From NCBI RefSeq assembly GCF_010501015.1, contig NZ_QVML01000009.1, forward strand, positions 16,287 to 80,286: a DNA stretch of 64,000 nucleotides, in the 5' to 3' direction. The notes under the pieces are model-generated. The model saw only the letters and a list, made by a program, of their open reading frames with translations. It did not search any database and was not told where the DNA came from. Position 1 is the first letter of the stretch, and every line of letters starts with the position of its first letter. This document shows, piece by piece, positions 19,972 through 29,355 of this stretch. The DNA is from Bacteroides sp. 214. Its GTDB lineage: Bacteria > Bacteroidota > Bacteroidia > Bacteroidales > Bacteroidaceae. Both the position numbers and the translations under genes were made by a program.

Positions 19972-22497
19972 ATGCTTGAACAAGACAGAATTATAAAGAT
20001 TAACATCGAAGAAGAGATGAAATCGTCCTACATTGATTATTCAATGTCGGTAATTGTTTCACGCGCTCTGCCCGATGTTAGGGACGGATTTAAGCCAGTT
20101 CATCGTAGAATTTTATACGGAATGATGGAACTGGGTAATACTTCAGATAAACCTTACAAGAAATCAGCTAGAATTGTAGGTGAAGTACTTGGTAAGTACC
20201 ACCCACATGGAGACTCTTCTGTGTATTTTGCTATGGTTCGTATGGCGCAGGAATGGGCTATGCGATATCCTTTGGTAGATGGACAGGGTAACTTCGGGTC
20301 GGTCGATGGTGATAGCCCCGCAGCTATGCGTTACACCGAAGCTCGCCTAAATAAATTAGGTGAAGAAATGATGCAGGATTTATATAAGGAGACTGTAGAT
20401 TTTGAACCAAACTTTGACGATACTCTAAAAGAGCCTAAGGTAATGCCCACACGTATACCGAATTTATTGGTAAATGGTGCCTCGGGTATTGCGGTAGGTA
20501 TGGCAACCAATATGCCTCCTCACAACCTTTCCGAAGTAATAGACGGGTGTATTGCTTACATCGAAAATAACGACATCACCATAGATGAATTGATGGAATA
20601 CATCAAAGCACCGGATTTCCCAACAGGAGGTTATATCTACGGAATGAGTGGTGTAAAAGAAGGATATCTTACCGGTCGTGGACGTGTTATAATGCGCGCT
20701 AAAGCCGAAATTGAAACCGGAAATACTCATGACAAAATCGTTATCACTGAAATACCTTACAATGTAAACAAAGCGGAACTCATTAAGTATATTGCTGACT
20801 TGGTGAACGACAAGCGCATTGAAGGTATCTCGAATGCTAATGATGAGTCGGACCGCGAAGGTATGCGTATCGTTATTGATATTAAGCGCGATGCCAATGC
20901 AAGTGTAGTGCTGAATAAGCTTTATAAGATGACAGCGCTTCAATCATCGTTTGGTATTAATAATGTAGCATTAGTAAAGGGGCGTCCACAAACGTTGAAT
21001 CTTCATGCTATGATCAGCAACTTTGTTGAACATAGACACGAAGTGGTAATTCGTCGTACACAATTCGAATTACGCAAAGCCAAAGAACGTGCACATATCC
21101 TTGAAGGATTAATTATTGCTTCGGATAATATCGACGAGGTAATCCGTATTATTAAAGCAGCTAAGAATCCGGCAGAAGCTATTACAGGGTTAATGGAACG
21201 TTTTGAACTTTCAGAACTTCAGGCACGCGCAATTGTAGAAATGCGTTTAGGACAACTCACAGGGCTGATGCAAGATAAACTGCATGCCGAGTTTGATGAA
21301 TTGCAAAAGAAGATTGCCGAGTACGAAGAAATTCTGAATAATGACGAACGCTGTCTTGAAGTAATCAAAGAAGAATTATTGGAAGTAAAAGCCAAATATG
21401 GTGATGAGAGACGTACGGAGATAGTTTATTCCTCGGAAGAATTTAATCCGGAAGATTTCTACGCCGATGATGAAATGATTATTACCATTTCGCACATGGG
21501 GTATATTAAGCGTACACCGCTTTCAGAATTCCGTGCGCAGAATCGTGGTGGGGTAGGGTCCAAGGGTACTGAAACTCGTGATGAAGACTTTATCGAGCAT
21601 ATTTATCCGGCTACGATGCACAATACCATGATGTTCTTTACCCAAAAAGGCAGATGCTACTGGCTCAAAGTGTATCAAATCCCTGAAGGTTCAAAGAACT
21701 CAAAGGGTCGCGCCATCCAAAATATGTTAAACATCGATTCGGATGATGAAGTAAATGCTTACCTTCGTGTTAAGAACTTGAATGATACAGAGTTCATAAA
21801 CAGTCATTATGTGTTGTTTTGCACCAAAAACGGTGTTATTAAAAAGACATTGCTGGAACAATATTCACGTCCGCGCACTAATGGAGTAAATGCTATTACC
21901 ATTCGTGAGGACGATAAAGTGATTGAAGTTCGCATGACAAATGGTAACAACGATATTATTATTGCCAACCGCAATGGTCGAGCTATTCGTTTCCACGAAA
22001 CCGCAGTACGCGTAATGGGACGCACAGCAACTGGAGTACGTGGTATGACACTCGATATGGATGGCGAAGATGAAGTTGTAGGAATGATTTGCATTAAAAA
22101 CCCTGAAACAGAAACAGTTATGGTTGTTTCGGAACAAGGATACGGCAAACGTTCTGAAATAGAAGATTACCGTAAAACAAATCGTGGTGCGAAAGGTGTT
22201 AAAACACTTAATGTAACAGATAAAACCGGTAAGCTCGTGGCTATCAAGTCGGTAACTGACGAAAATGACCTGATGATTATCAATAAATCGGGTATTACTA
22301 TTCGTCTTGAAGTAAAAGATGTTCGCATCATGGGACGTGCTACGCAAGGTGTTCGCTTGATTAATTTAGAAAAGCGCAATGATCAGATAGCATCAGTTTG
22401 CAAGGTAACAACATCCGAAGAAGTATCGGAAGAAATGGATGAAACTATCAATGAGAATCCTGAAACTGATACGATAGCAAATGGAGATAATGAATAA
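19972..22497 (+). CDS. gyrA: DNA gyrase subunit A
   Basis: Breakage-reunion subunit of gyrase, which introduces negative supercoils. In the 841-residue protein the catalytic tyrosine is Y121 in RYTEARL. The quinolone region reads HPHGDSSVY with S82 at the position of E. coli Ser83, so the usual resistance change at that site is absent. The C-terminal six-bladed domain has a GyrA-box variant, [10 protein letters not shown], differing from the classical QRRGGKG. The tail is acidic and low in complexity (about 820-841). gyrA is divergent from clpC, across 559 bases of element-rich sequence, and is followed 36 bases later by a TPR gene. Confidence 0.96.
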   Translation: MLEQDRIIKINIEEEMKSSYIDYSMSVIVSRALPDVRDGFKPVHRRILYGMMELGNTSDKPYKKSARIVGEVLGKYHPHGDSSVYFAMVRMAQEWAMRYPLVDGQGNFGSVDGDSPAAMRYTEARLNKLGEEMMQDLYKETVDFEPNFDDTLKEPKVMPTRIPNLLVNGASGIAVGMATNMPPHNLSEVIDGCIAYIENNDITIDELMEYIKAPDFPTGGYIYGMSGVKEGYLTGRGRVIMRAKAEIETGNTHDKIVITEIPYNVNKAELIKYIADLVNDKRIEGISNANDESDREGMRIVIDIKRDANASVVLNKLYKMTALQSSFGINNVALVKGRPQTLNLHAMISNFVEHRHEVVIRRTQFELRKAKERAHILEGLIIASDNIDEVIRIIKAAKNPAEAITGLMERFELSELQARAIVEMRLGQLTGLMQDKLHAEFDELQKKIAEYEEILNNDERCLEVIKEELLEVKAKYGDERRTEIVYSSEEFNPEDFYADDEMIITISHMGYIKRTPLSEFRAQNRGGVGSKGTETRDEDFIEHIYPATMHNTMMFFTQKGRCYWLKVYQIPEGSKNSKGRAIQNMLNIDSDDEVNAYLRVKNLNDTEFINSHYVLFCTKNGVIKKTLLEQYSRPRTNGVNAITIREDDKVIEVRMTNGNNDIIIANRNGRAIRFHETAVRVMGRTATGVRGMTLDMDGEDEVVGMICIKNPETETVMVVSEQGYGKRSEIEDYRKTNRGAKGVKTLNVTDKTGKLVAIKSVTDENDLMIINKSGITIRLEVKDVRIMGRATQGVRLINLEKRNDQIASVCKVTTSEEVSEEMDETINENPETDTIANGDNE

Positions 22498-22533
22498 AAA
22501 TAAAAGTATTAATTTTTTAATTTCAAACTAATC

Positions 22534-23751
22534 ATGAAAAAAGTATTATTTTCAATGGTTTTACTTATGGCTAGTAGCTTTGCTTTTGCTCAGGTTAAAT
22601 CAGTAAAAGACGCAGATAAAATAGCTAAAGAAGCAAAGCCTGATTTTGCGAAAGCTGAAAAGCTTATCAACGAAGCACTTCAATCTCCCGAAACAAAGGA
22701 TGATGCTGAAACTTGGAATGTAGCCGGTCTTATTGCAAAGAAGTACTACGATAAAGAGACAGAAAAGGCTTATTTGAATCAAAAATACGATACTGTAAAG
22801 TCGTATAATAGCATTTTTAACATGTTTACTTATTTTCTGAAGGCTGACGAGTTGGCTCAAATTCCAGATGCAAAAGGTAAAATCAAGAACAAGTACAGAA
22901 AGACAAATGCTGCTACATTGAAACAAGAGCGCCCTAATTTATTGAATGGTGGTATCTATTTTTTCAATGAAAACAACAATACAAGAGCGTTTGATTACTT
23001 CTCTTTGTATATTGAGTCTTCAAAAAGCCCAATTCTGGAAAGTGAAAACTTTATGCAAACAGATACTCTTATGGGGCAAATAGCATATTATGCCACATTG
23101 GCTGCTGCTAAAGAACAAGATGACGCCAAGATGCTTAAGTATGCTTCACTGGCAGAAAATGATGCTGAAGTAGGTAAATATGCTATGGAATTTGCTGCAA
23201 CAGCCCACAAAAATCTAGGCGATACAGTTCAATGGCTGACTACATTGCAAAACGGTATTGCAAAATACCCAGAACACGCATTCTTCTTTGGTCATCTAAT
23301 TGATTATTACAGCAATAATAACAAGAATGAAGAAGCAATGGCATTTGCCGACAATATGATTGCAAAAGATCCTTCCAATGATTTTTATCTTTATGTGAAA
23401 GCATATTTATATCAAAATATGGCAGATTACGACAATGCAATCGTATATTACAAAAAAACGATCGAAACAAATAGTGAGTATGCTGAAGCTTATTCAAATA
23501 TAGGTTTAGCTTATCTTCAAAAAGCACAAGATTTCTCAGAAAAAGCGACTTTAGACATTGACAGTCCTCAATATGCTAAAGATCAAGAAACTCTAAGAAA
23601 GTTCTATGAAGATGCAAAACCATATTATGAAAAAGCAAGAGAACTCAAACCAGAGGAAAGAGATCTTTGGATTCAAGGTTTATACAGAGTTTATTACAAC
23701 TTGAATATGGGTGCTGAATTTGAAGAAATTGAAAAATTGATGGGGCTATAA
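22534..23751 (+). CDS. Secreted tetratricopeptide-repeat protein
   Basis: A 405-residue protein with a clear signal peptide (MKKVLFSMVLLMASSFAFAQ) and no lipobox. The mature part is helical with recognisable TPR units in the last third (AYLYQNMADYDNAIVYYKKT, then AYSNIGLAYLQKA). It is 36 bases after gyrA and may be co-transcribed; this neighbour pair is plausible but its functional meaning is unclear. It likely acts as a periplasmic scaffold. No specific family name is assigned. A strong terminator follows. Confidence 0.8.
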   Translation: MKKVLFSMVLLMASSFAFAQVKSVKDADKIAKEAKPDFAKAEKLINEALQSPETKDDAETWNVAGLIAKKYYDKETEKAYLNQKYDTVKSYNSIFNMFTYFLKADELAQIPDAKGKIKNKYRKTNAATLKQERPNLLNGGIYFFNENNNTRAFDYFSLYIESSKSPILESENFMQTDTLMGQIAYYATLAAAKEQDDAKMLKYASLAENDAEVGKYAMEFAATAHKNLGDTVQWLTTLQNGIAKYPEHAFFFGHLIDYYSNNNKNEEAMAFADNMIAKDPSNDFYLYVKAYLYQNMADYDNAIVYYKKTIETNSEYAEAYSNIGLAYLQKAQDFSEKATLDIDSPQYAKDQETLRKFYEDAKPYYEKARELKPEERDLWIQGLYRVYYNLNMGAEFEEIEKLMGL

Positions 23752-23771
23752 GTTCTTATTGAAAGACTATT

Positions 23772-23808
23772 AGAGGCTGTTCGAATCACTTCGAACAGCC
23801 TCTTTTTT
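23772..23808 (+). terminator. Terminator after TPR gene
   Basis: Perfect 14-bp arms (23772-23785, 23790-23803), a TCAC loop and a T-run. Confidence 0.92.
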
Positions 23809-23958
23809 ATTTGTATATCTGTTCAATTTGGATATTCAGCAGCTTCCAATAATAAGTGGTAAATATAGAATATAATTGGTATTATGTTAAGTTGTGTTTA
23901 TAACATACTATAACACAGGTTCTTACCTATTTAAAGATTGTTTGCTCTTACCTTCTCC

Positions 23959-25080
23959 CTACTTAATTACTAGCAATGGTGTATCTGAATGGAACAGCAT
24001 CTTTCGTGCTAAACTCGGATTAAATAAGCGCGAAAAGATATTTCGCTTATATGATGCAAGTGCAAGTACATCAATAGAATTCTTTTTAATGTACGTGTCC
24101 ATACTATATAAAATGTCTTCACCATTGATGACATCGTAGTTTATTCTTAATTTGGGATATTGTTTTTTGAAATACTCTTTAATTCCAGCCAGTTTTATCT
24201 CTCCCCATGCGTCCTTTGAGTCAGAAATTAGTGATACAGAGAAATTGTATTTACTTAATCCTTGAATAAACGAATCGAATGAAATTAAGTCGCGTTGATC
24301 GAAGTTGGTAAGAAACGCAATGTGCTTTATGTCATTGAAGTCGCTAAATGGCGTATTTTCGGGAATAGCAAGAACTGGAATGCGGCTGCGTTCAATAACC
24401 TCTGCAGCTACGCTGCCTATGAGGTCAATATCTTTTTGATTTTTGCCACGTGTTCCCATAATTATGATGATGGGATTTATCTCTTTGCTATATCGAAATA
24501 TCTCTTCCTCGGGTATCCCCTCTTTAAGGGTGCAGCTAAATTCTACATTAGGAAGTGTGCCAGAAGTAATTTTCTCTTTAATTTTTTGAGATAATTCATT
24601 CAAATCCTCATTGACCTTATTTAATGTGTCTTTTATACCGATTTCATCGCTAATTTGATAGCTAAATACATCACCGTAGGGCAATGCAGAAGTATACATC
24701 GGGGTTAAGTACACGTGAATAAGAGCTATTTGTGCATGTAGTCTTTTGGCCAAATGAAAACCTATTTCACATGCTTTCATCGAGTATGCCGAAAAATCTA
24801 CAGGAATAAGGATTTTAGATGGAATATTCTCTTTTGGAGACTCTTTATGCCCTTCTCCACCCAGGATATCGGCAGATAACCATGCTGAGCTTTCTATAAT
24901 CTTCAGAGCACGTGGCAGGTCTGTTTCTTTGATCCGCAGGCGTACACCCGATGATACGATGGGTTGGATAAGATTTACATTGTGTATATATGCCTCTATT
25001 CCTTCGTTCTCAAGAACATTTTTGAGAATTTGGGCTTTCGAATACGTAAGGATGGCGAGAGTTATTAGTTTATCTTCCAT
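23959..25080 (-). CDS. Universal stress protein with N-terminal DUF2007-like domain
   Basis: A 373-residue three-part protein. Residues about 1-70 resemble the DUF2007 putative signal-transducing domain (YSKAQILKNVLENEGIEAYI). Two Usp domains follow: about 86-240 (KILIPVDFSAYSMKACEIG, ending with the ATP-binding-type motif GTRGKNQKDIDLIGS) and about 245-373, where the glycine motif is lost and the end reads HSDTPLLVIK. An intact first and degenerate second Usp suggests one nucleotide-binding site per chain. It is a cytoplasmic stress protein by family; ligand and targets are unknown. Confidence 0.85.
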   Translation of the reverse strand: MEDKLITLAILTYSKAQILKNVLENEGIEAYIHNVNLIQPIVSSGVRLRIKETDLPRALKIIESSAWLSADILGGEGHKESPKENIPSKILIPVDFSAYSMKACEIGFHLAKRLHAQIALIHVYLTPMYTSALPYGDVFSYQISDEIGIKDTLNKVNEDLNELSQKIKEKITSGTLPNVEFSCTLKEGIPEEEIFRYSKEINPIIIIMGTRGKNQKDIDLIGSVAAEVIERSRIPVLAIPENTPFSDFNDIKHIAFLTNFDQRDLISFDSFIQGLSKYNFSVSLISDSKDAWGEIKLAGIKEYFKKQYPKLRINYDVINGEDILYSMDTYIKKNSIDVLALASYKRNIFSRLFNPSLARKMLFHSDTPLLVIK

Positions 25081-25129
25081 AATTCTATCGTATTATTTAT
25101 GTTTTCCTTCTACTATAATAACAATAAAA

Positions 25130-25167
25130 AATCCCAATTGTTTGCCTGGTTTGGTTCAATTGGGATT
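25130..25167 (-). terminator. Terminator of the small DNA-binding gene
   Basis: Arms AATCCCAATTG (25130-25140) and CAATTGGGATT (25157-25167); the A-run to the left gives a T-run on the minus strand. It lies between the gene ending at 25189 and the Usp gene. Confidence 0.85.
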
Positions 25168-25188
25168 CCTTTTACTATTTATATGTTT

Positions 25189-25467
25189 TTAGACTGTTTC
25201 GGTAGCAGCTTCTTGTTGCATTTGAACTTCATCCAGTATGGAAAGAGCCCTATCAAGTACAGTGGTATCATCAATTACAACGAGTCCACCATCTGGTCCG
25301 GGCTCTAAATGAATACCTACACTTTTCCCCTCTTTGAAGTTTCGCCCACCGAAGAAATTTCTTACTGTGTCCACATTTAGACCGAGTTCATCTGCAATTC
25401 TGTGCATGCTACCGTTTGGCAATGAATCTTTAATTTTTCTAAGCTCATTGAATGTTATCGTCCTCAT
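25189..25467 (-). CDS. Small Bacteroidota-type DNA-binding protein
   Basis: A 92-residue protein. The first half has a helix-turn-helix look (GSMHRIADELGLNVDTVRNF) and the second half a conserved EPGPDGGLVVIDDTT segment. Similar small proteins are widespread in Bacteroidales and are usually annotated simply as DNA-binding. The Gln/Glu-rich C-terminus (QMQQEAATETV) is probably disordered. It is a monocistronic unit with its own terminator. No specific target can be inferred. Confidence 0.7.
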   Translation of the reverse strand: MRTITFNELRKIKDSLPNGSMHRIADELGLNVDTVRNFFGGRNFKEGKSVGIHLEPGPDGGLVVIDDTTVLDRALSILDEVQMQQEAATETV

Positions 25468-25927
25468 GTTCCTTAAATTTATTGGTTAATACTATTAAAG
25501 TGTTATTTTATATATCACGGAATAAACTTAATGATTAAAAAGCACAAAAGCAACTATTTAATAATCTTTTTGTATTAAGTAAGCGTTTTAACTTGGGCTT
25601 AAGGTGGTTTTTCTGTTACTTGATTGGTGAAGGGTGGTTGCAATCATCCCTAACAAATTGATTTTCAGTAAAAACAGGAACAGAATGAAGGGTGAAGGAT
25701 ACTTCTGAAAAATGCAGTGAGAAAAGATATTTTTTGACTTTGTTTTTAGCCAAAACTAAGTCAAAACGTAGTTAAATTGCAGTCCGTTTTTCTGCTTATA
25801 GCAGTTGCATCAAGAGCCATAAGCAAACGACTCAAGAGCCATAAGTAAACGACTCGAGAACCATAAGCATTTGCTCCAACATCCATAGTCTCTCGGAGCA
25901 AGAACTATAAGCAAAAAAAGTGATTGG
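25468..25927. other. Intergenic region between small DNA-binding gene and batE
   Basis: No gene is seen. The right part is a 22-bp tandem array (25817-25912, listed). To its left are a CAGTGAGAAAAG match to the ACTGAG element (25715), a GACTTTG/AAGTCAAAA pair (about 25736-25766) and two GTGAAGG motifs (about 25627 and 25692). The order GTGAAGG, CAGTGAG, CATAAGC array is the same as at 19.6-19.85 kb. Confidence 0.7.
25812..25920. repeat. 22-bp tandem array, core CCATAAGC
   Basis: Cores begin at 25817 (CCATAAGC), 25839 (CCATAAGT), 25861 (CCATAAGC), 25883 (CCATAGTC) and 25905 (CTATAAGC), each exactly 22 bp from the last. The first two full units differ at only one position. The core sits at positions 6-13 of the unit, as in the array at 4.1 kb. 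It lies at the 3' end of the bat operon. Confidence 0.9.
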
Positions 25928-26746
25928 TTAAATAATCTCTATATCATCTGCCGAAACCCATCCCACTTTACCATCTTCGATCATGATTTCTTTCCAATTG
26001 CGCATGGAATTATCTTTTATTCGCACTTTTTTTCCTTCATGCAAGATAAAAAGATTTGTTCCGCTTTCATTGGGAGTGCTACGTATGGTAACGCTTGGGT
26101 TCATTATGATAGCAGTTTTTCGGTTCAACAAGGTTTGTCTTTGATACGAAGCAAATTGCATGGTTGTAACTGCAAATATCAGCACCACTACCCCACCGAA
26201 GAATCCTATTTTCTTCATTATCGTGCTTTTTGAAAAGAAGAAGAAATAAAGTGCTACAATAAACAGTAAGAAGAATGCTATTGACCATCTTGCCCAAACA
26301 TCTATATTGGCGCTGTTTATTAGTGACTTAATCCACGAGACAAAGAATATTTCCGGCACTTCGGTTACTTTGTCTACTGTTTTGGCACGGGCAATCTCTA
26401 AATTAGCACGAAAGTCTCCATTGCCCGGTTTGAGTAGCAAAGCTCGTTCGTAGTTTACAATAGCTTTGGCTATATTTTCGGTTTTGTAGTAACTGTTTCC
26501 TAGGTTATAGTATACCTCCGCTGCTTCACCCTTTTCTTCTAGCAATGTTTCGTACAAGTGAATGGCCGTAGCATAGTCGGCATTCATATAGGCGCTATCA
26601 GCTTGAGCTTTTGTTGGAGCCTTCTGCATGGCAGCTTCTTCTTTAAACTGTGCCGGTGCAGATTGTTCTAACGTGTCTGTTTGGTTTTCTGCATAACTAA
26701 GTGTAGTTATCATCAGGAAACATATATATACGAGTATCTTTTTCAT
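25928..26746 (-). CDS. batE: Bat operon protein BatE (TPR plus SH3)
   Basis: A 272-residue envelope protein with a signal peptide (MKKILVYICFLMITTLSYA), TPR units (ADYATAIHLYETLLEEKGEA; VYYNLGNSYYKT; AIVNYERALLLKPGNGD), two membrane segments (about 150-170 and 180-200) and a C-terminal SH3-like domain (IRSTPNESGTNLFILHEGKKV ... VGWVSADDIEII). By family it is the last gene of the Bacteroides aerotolerance operon. The exact role of Bat proteins is unsettled; stress tolerance and envelope integrity are proposed. It follows batD by 18 bases. Confidence 0.88.
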   Translation of the reverse strand: MKKILVYICFLMITTLSYAENQTDTLEQSAPAQFKEEAAMQKAPTKAQADSAYMNADYATAIHLYETLLEEKGEAAEVYYNLGNSYYKTENIAKAIVNYERALLLKPGNGDFRANLEIARAKTVDKVTEVPEIFFVSWIKSLINSANIDVWARWSIAFFLLFIVALYFFFFSKSTIMKKIGFFGGVVVLIFAVTTMQFASYQRQTLLNRKTAIIMNPSVTIRSTPNESGTNLFILHEGKKVRIKDNSMRNWKEIMIEDGKVGWVSADDIEII

Positions 26747-26764
26747 GTTTTTATTCTCCTCTTA

Positions 26765-28612
26765 CTAGTGTTTAATAGAGTTTTCGATCTTACTGATAAC
26801 ATTTAATGCCGTTGTATAGACTTTATCCATAGCCTGGCTCTCGTCTCCTGGTGCAAAACGTGCAAATTCACATTCGTGTAACGCGTTGAGGAATTCTTTC
26901 GTCTGTTCTTCGTTCACACCATACTTAATTAATTTTTCTTCGATGTTATCCTTCGATAGTTTGGATACAGGAATATTCAATTTGTCGCTAATATACCCCC
27001 AAAGAGCTTTCAATACTTCGTCGTAGAATTGGTCTTTCTTGTTTTCGTTAAGGAGTTTACCGGCTAATTTCAATCGTTTGGTAGCTACTTTGTTCGCTTT
27101 TTTGGTTTTAACTTTTGCTACGTTCGCATTTTCAACCACTTGTTTGCGGTGCAATATAAAGAACGCAATAAATGCTAATGCAGGAAGGATAAAATATAAC
27201 CAATAGTGCAGTGAGTTATAGAAGAATTCTCCTTTGGGACGGAACGTCACATCATTCATTTTGATGAAGCGAATGTCTTCACCCAATATTTTTAATTCTT
27301 CTTTATTGGTAAAATTAGCAATTACCTGTTCGGCATTCCCGGCTCCTTTTTCTACGTTAATTTTGTATTCTTCGGTGGTAAGTGTTTTATACGACTTACT
27401 TTTGAGATCAAAATAGCTAAACTTTATTGCCGGAATGGTATATTCACCAGCATGTCGTGCTATAGCCAGGTATTCTATGACCTTATTTCCTGTTAGCCCG
27501 TTGCTGGTTAAGCGTACTTTGTTATCTACTTTGGGTTCGTATGTTTCAAAGCTCGGTGGAAACTCAACAACTGGATTGGATATCAACTTCATGTTCCCTG
27601 TACCCGAAATAACCAGTTTCAGTGTAATTGCTTCATTTGTTTTAAGCTCTTGCGTGTTGATGGAAGAAGTTATATTGAAATCTCCTACTCCACCCGAGAA
27701 ACCTGCCGGTTTGCTAGGCAATGAGCTAACATTCACCGTTATTTTTGGTGTGTTGATTGTTTTTTTAATCTCTACATAGTTGCTTCCGCCATTAAAGAAA
27801 GCATCAAACGGATCTCTATCTCTAATCACTTTGGCTATCGAGGCATCAAAACGAGCCGGTTCAATCGTCAATTCGCCACCATGTTGTGGAAAAAGTACAA
27901 ACTGGCGATATACTGTTGTATGATAATTCCTGCCTTTATAATGCTCTAATTGCCATTTTTGATTGCTCGAAAGTTCTACTTCTTGTGAGTGGAACCCCTT
28001 AAAATCGGGCAATTTCACATTATCAAAACTGCGCAAGTCTACCAGGGTATATATTTTGTAAGTAAGTAGAAAGGCTTCCTGTTCGTACACATTTGTTTTA
28101 GCGGCAGTAGCCGTAATAAACAAATCTTCATTGGAAACGGTATTGCCGGAAGATGCGCTCGAAGCACTTCCTGTATTGCTTCGGGAGTTGTTATTATTGC
28201 TACTTCCCGATGTCGTGCCGCCTTGGTCGGCAGGTATTACCTTAATCTTAACAGCATTAGAGATTAGCGTTTCTCCTTCTGCCACAATGGTTGCTGCAGG
28301 AATGGAAAATTCTCCTTCCTTATTTGCCGATAATATATAAGTATACGTTATACTGCTTGTAGAGGTCATGCTACCGTTAATGATTGATGTACTGCTTTGT
28401 TGCGACCTGCTTGGTCCCATTAAAATATCAAATCCATCTATTGATCCCGGCGCACGGAAATCTTTTACTTTTTGTGAACTAACCGTGTAAGCCAACCTAA
28501 ACTGATCACCTACTGCTACTACATCGGGGGCAGAAGCTGTAAAGGTTATTTTTTCAGCGTAAGCTTGACTTATCCATGGGAGTATACATAATAAGAGAAT
28601 CAATTTCCTCAT
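26765..28612 (-). CDS. batD: Bat operon protein BatD
   Basis: A 615-residue protein with a signal peptide, an extracytoplasmic beta-rich region (about 20-440) that includes a Ser/Asn/Gly low-complexity linker (SGSSNNNNSRSNTGSASS, about 135-155), one membrane helix (LYFILPALAFIAFFIL, about 472) and a cytoplasmic C-terminal part (about 490-615) with the KLNIPVSKLSKDNIEEKL motif. This is the BatD (oxygen-tolerance) layout. It lies between batC and batE in the operon. Confidence 0.9.
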   Translation of the reverse strand: MRKLILLLCILPWISQAYAEKITFTASAPDVVAVGDQFRLAYTVSSQKVKDFRAPGSIDGFDILMGPSRSQQSSTSIINGSMTSTSSITYTYILSANKEGEFSIPAATIVAEGETLISNAVKIKVIPADQGGTTSGSSNNNNSRSNTGSASSASSGNTVSNEDLFITATAAKTNVYEQEAFLLTYKIYTLVDLRSFDNVKLPDFKGFHSQEVELSSNQKWQLEHYKGRNYHTTVYRQFVLFPQHGGELTIEPARFDASIAKVIRDRDPFDAFFNGGSNYVEIKKTINTPKITVNVSSLPSKPAGFSGGVGDFNITSSINTQELKTNEAITLKLVISGTGNMKLISNPVVEFPPSFETYEPKVDNKVRLTSNGLTGNKVIEYLAIARHAGEYTIPAIKFSYFDLKSKSYKTLTTEEYKINVEKGAGNAEQVIANFTNKEELKILGEDIRFIKMNDVTFRPKGEFFYNSLHYWLYFILPALAFIAFFILHRKQVVENANVAKVKTKKANKVATKRLKLAGKLLNENKKDQFYDEVLKALWGYISDKLNIPVSKLSKDNIEEKLIKYGVNEEQTKEFLNALHECEFARFAPGDESQAMDKVYTTALNVISKIENSIKH

Positions 28613-28637
28613 CTTTTTATCGTTATTTCGTAGTTAT

Positions 28638-29351
28638 TTACCATTCTTTCTCTAAACGCCTGCCTTGTAGCACTTGTTGTTTCTGTTTCACTTTTTCTTG
28701 CACCTCTTTTTCATCTTGCATCACAGAGTTGAGCATTTGTTCCGCATTCTCTTTAGACATTTCATTCTCTTGAGGTTGTTGCTGTTGCTCCTGTTCCTGT
28801 TGTTCTTGCTGATCTTGGTTTTGTTGCTGTTCCTGATTTTTTTCGTTTTCTTGCTCTTGTTGCTCTTGCTCCTGCTGATCTTGATTTTGGTCTTGATTCT
28901 GCTGGTCTTGCTGTTGTTGCTCTAACAATTTTTGTGCCAATGCCAAATTGTAGCGTGTTTCATCATCGGTAGGGTTGTTCCGCAATGATTGCTTGAACCC
29001 TTCTACCGCCTTAGCATAGTCTTTGCCTGCCATGAAGATAACTCCTGCGTTGTGATATATTTGTGCCAACTTTGACTTATCCTTTTCTATGTCGGCAGCA
29101 GCTTGGTATTGGTCCATTGCCTCTTGAAATTTATGTTGATTGGTCAATGAATTGCCTAAATTATACATAGAAATGGTTGATTTTGGATTTACCTCCAATG
29201 CTTTGCGATAGCTAACCTCTGCATCAACAAAGGTACTGTCATTAAATTGACGATTACCTTTTCTGATGTGCTCACGCTCAGCTTTTTGTGCTGTGACGCT
29301 AATGCTTATCGCCACGAGCAATGAGAATACTATATATCTGTTTGCTAACAT
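28638..29351 (-). CDS. batC: Bat operon protein BatC (TPR, Q/E-rich)
   Basis: A 237-residue protein with a signal peptide (MLANRYIVFSLLVAISISVTA), three TPR units (about 45-145) and then a long Gln/Glu/Asn-rich tract (about 148-200, mainly QQ, DQ and EQ steps). The last 35 residues are charged and basic. Low-complexity Q/E tails are typical of Bacteroidales BatC and are probably disordered. The gap to batB is 4 bases. The antisense strand of the tract forms a leucine-rich open frame that is an artefact of the codons. Confidence 0.88.
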   Translation of the reverse strand: MLANRYIVFSLLVAISISVTAQKAEREHIRKGNRQFNDSTFVDAEVSYRKALEVNPKSTISMYNLGNSLTNQHKFQEAMDQYQAAADIEKDKSKLAQIYHNAGVIFMAGKDYAKAVEGFKQSLRNNPTDDETRYNLALAQKLLEQQQQDQQNQDQNQDQQEQEQQEQENEKNQEQQQNQDQQEQQEQEQQQQPQENEMSKENAEQMLNSVMQDEKEVQEKVKQKQQVLQGRRLEKEW

Positions 29352-29355
29352 ACTA

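Noticed and set aside
20200..20260. Fluoroquinolone-resistance change in gyrA
   Set aside because: Ser82, which corresponds to E. coli Ser83, is still serine; other variations look typical of the phylum.
25812..25920. Possible CRISPR array
   Set aside because: The repeated units are contiguous 22-bp tandem units with drifting bases and no constant repeat separated by unique spacers; no cas genes are in the window.
28674..28925. Leucine-rich 83-codon frame on the plus strand
   Set aside because: It is antisense to the Q/E-rich tract of batC, whose CAA/CAG/GAA codons read as leucine-rich on the other strand.
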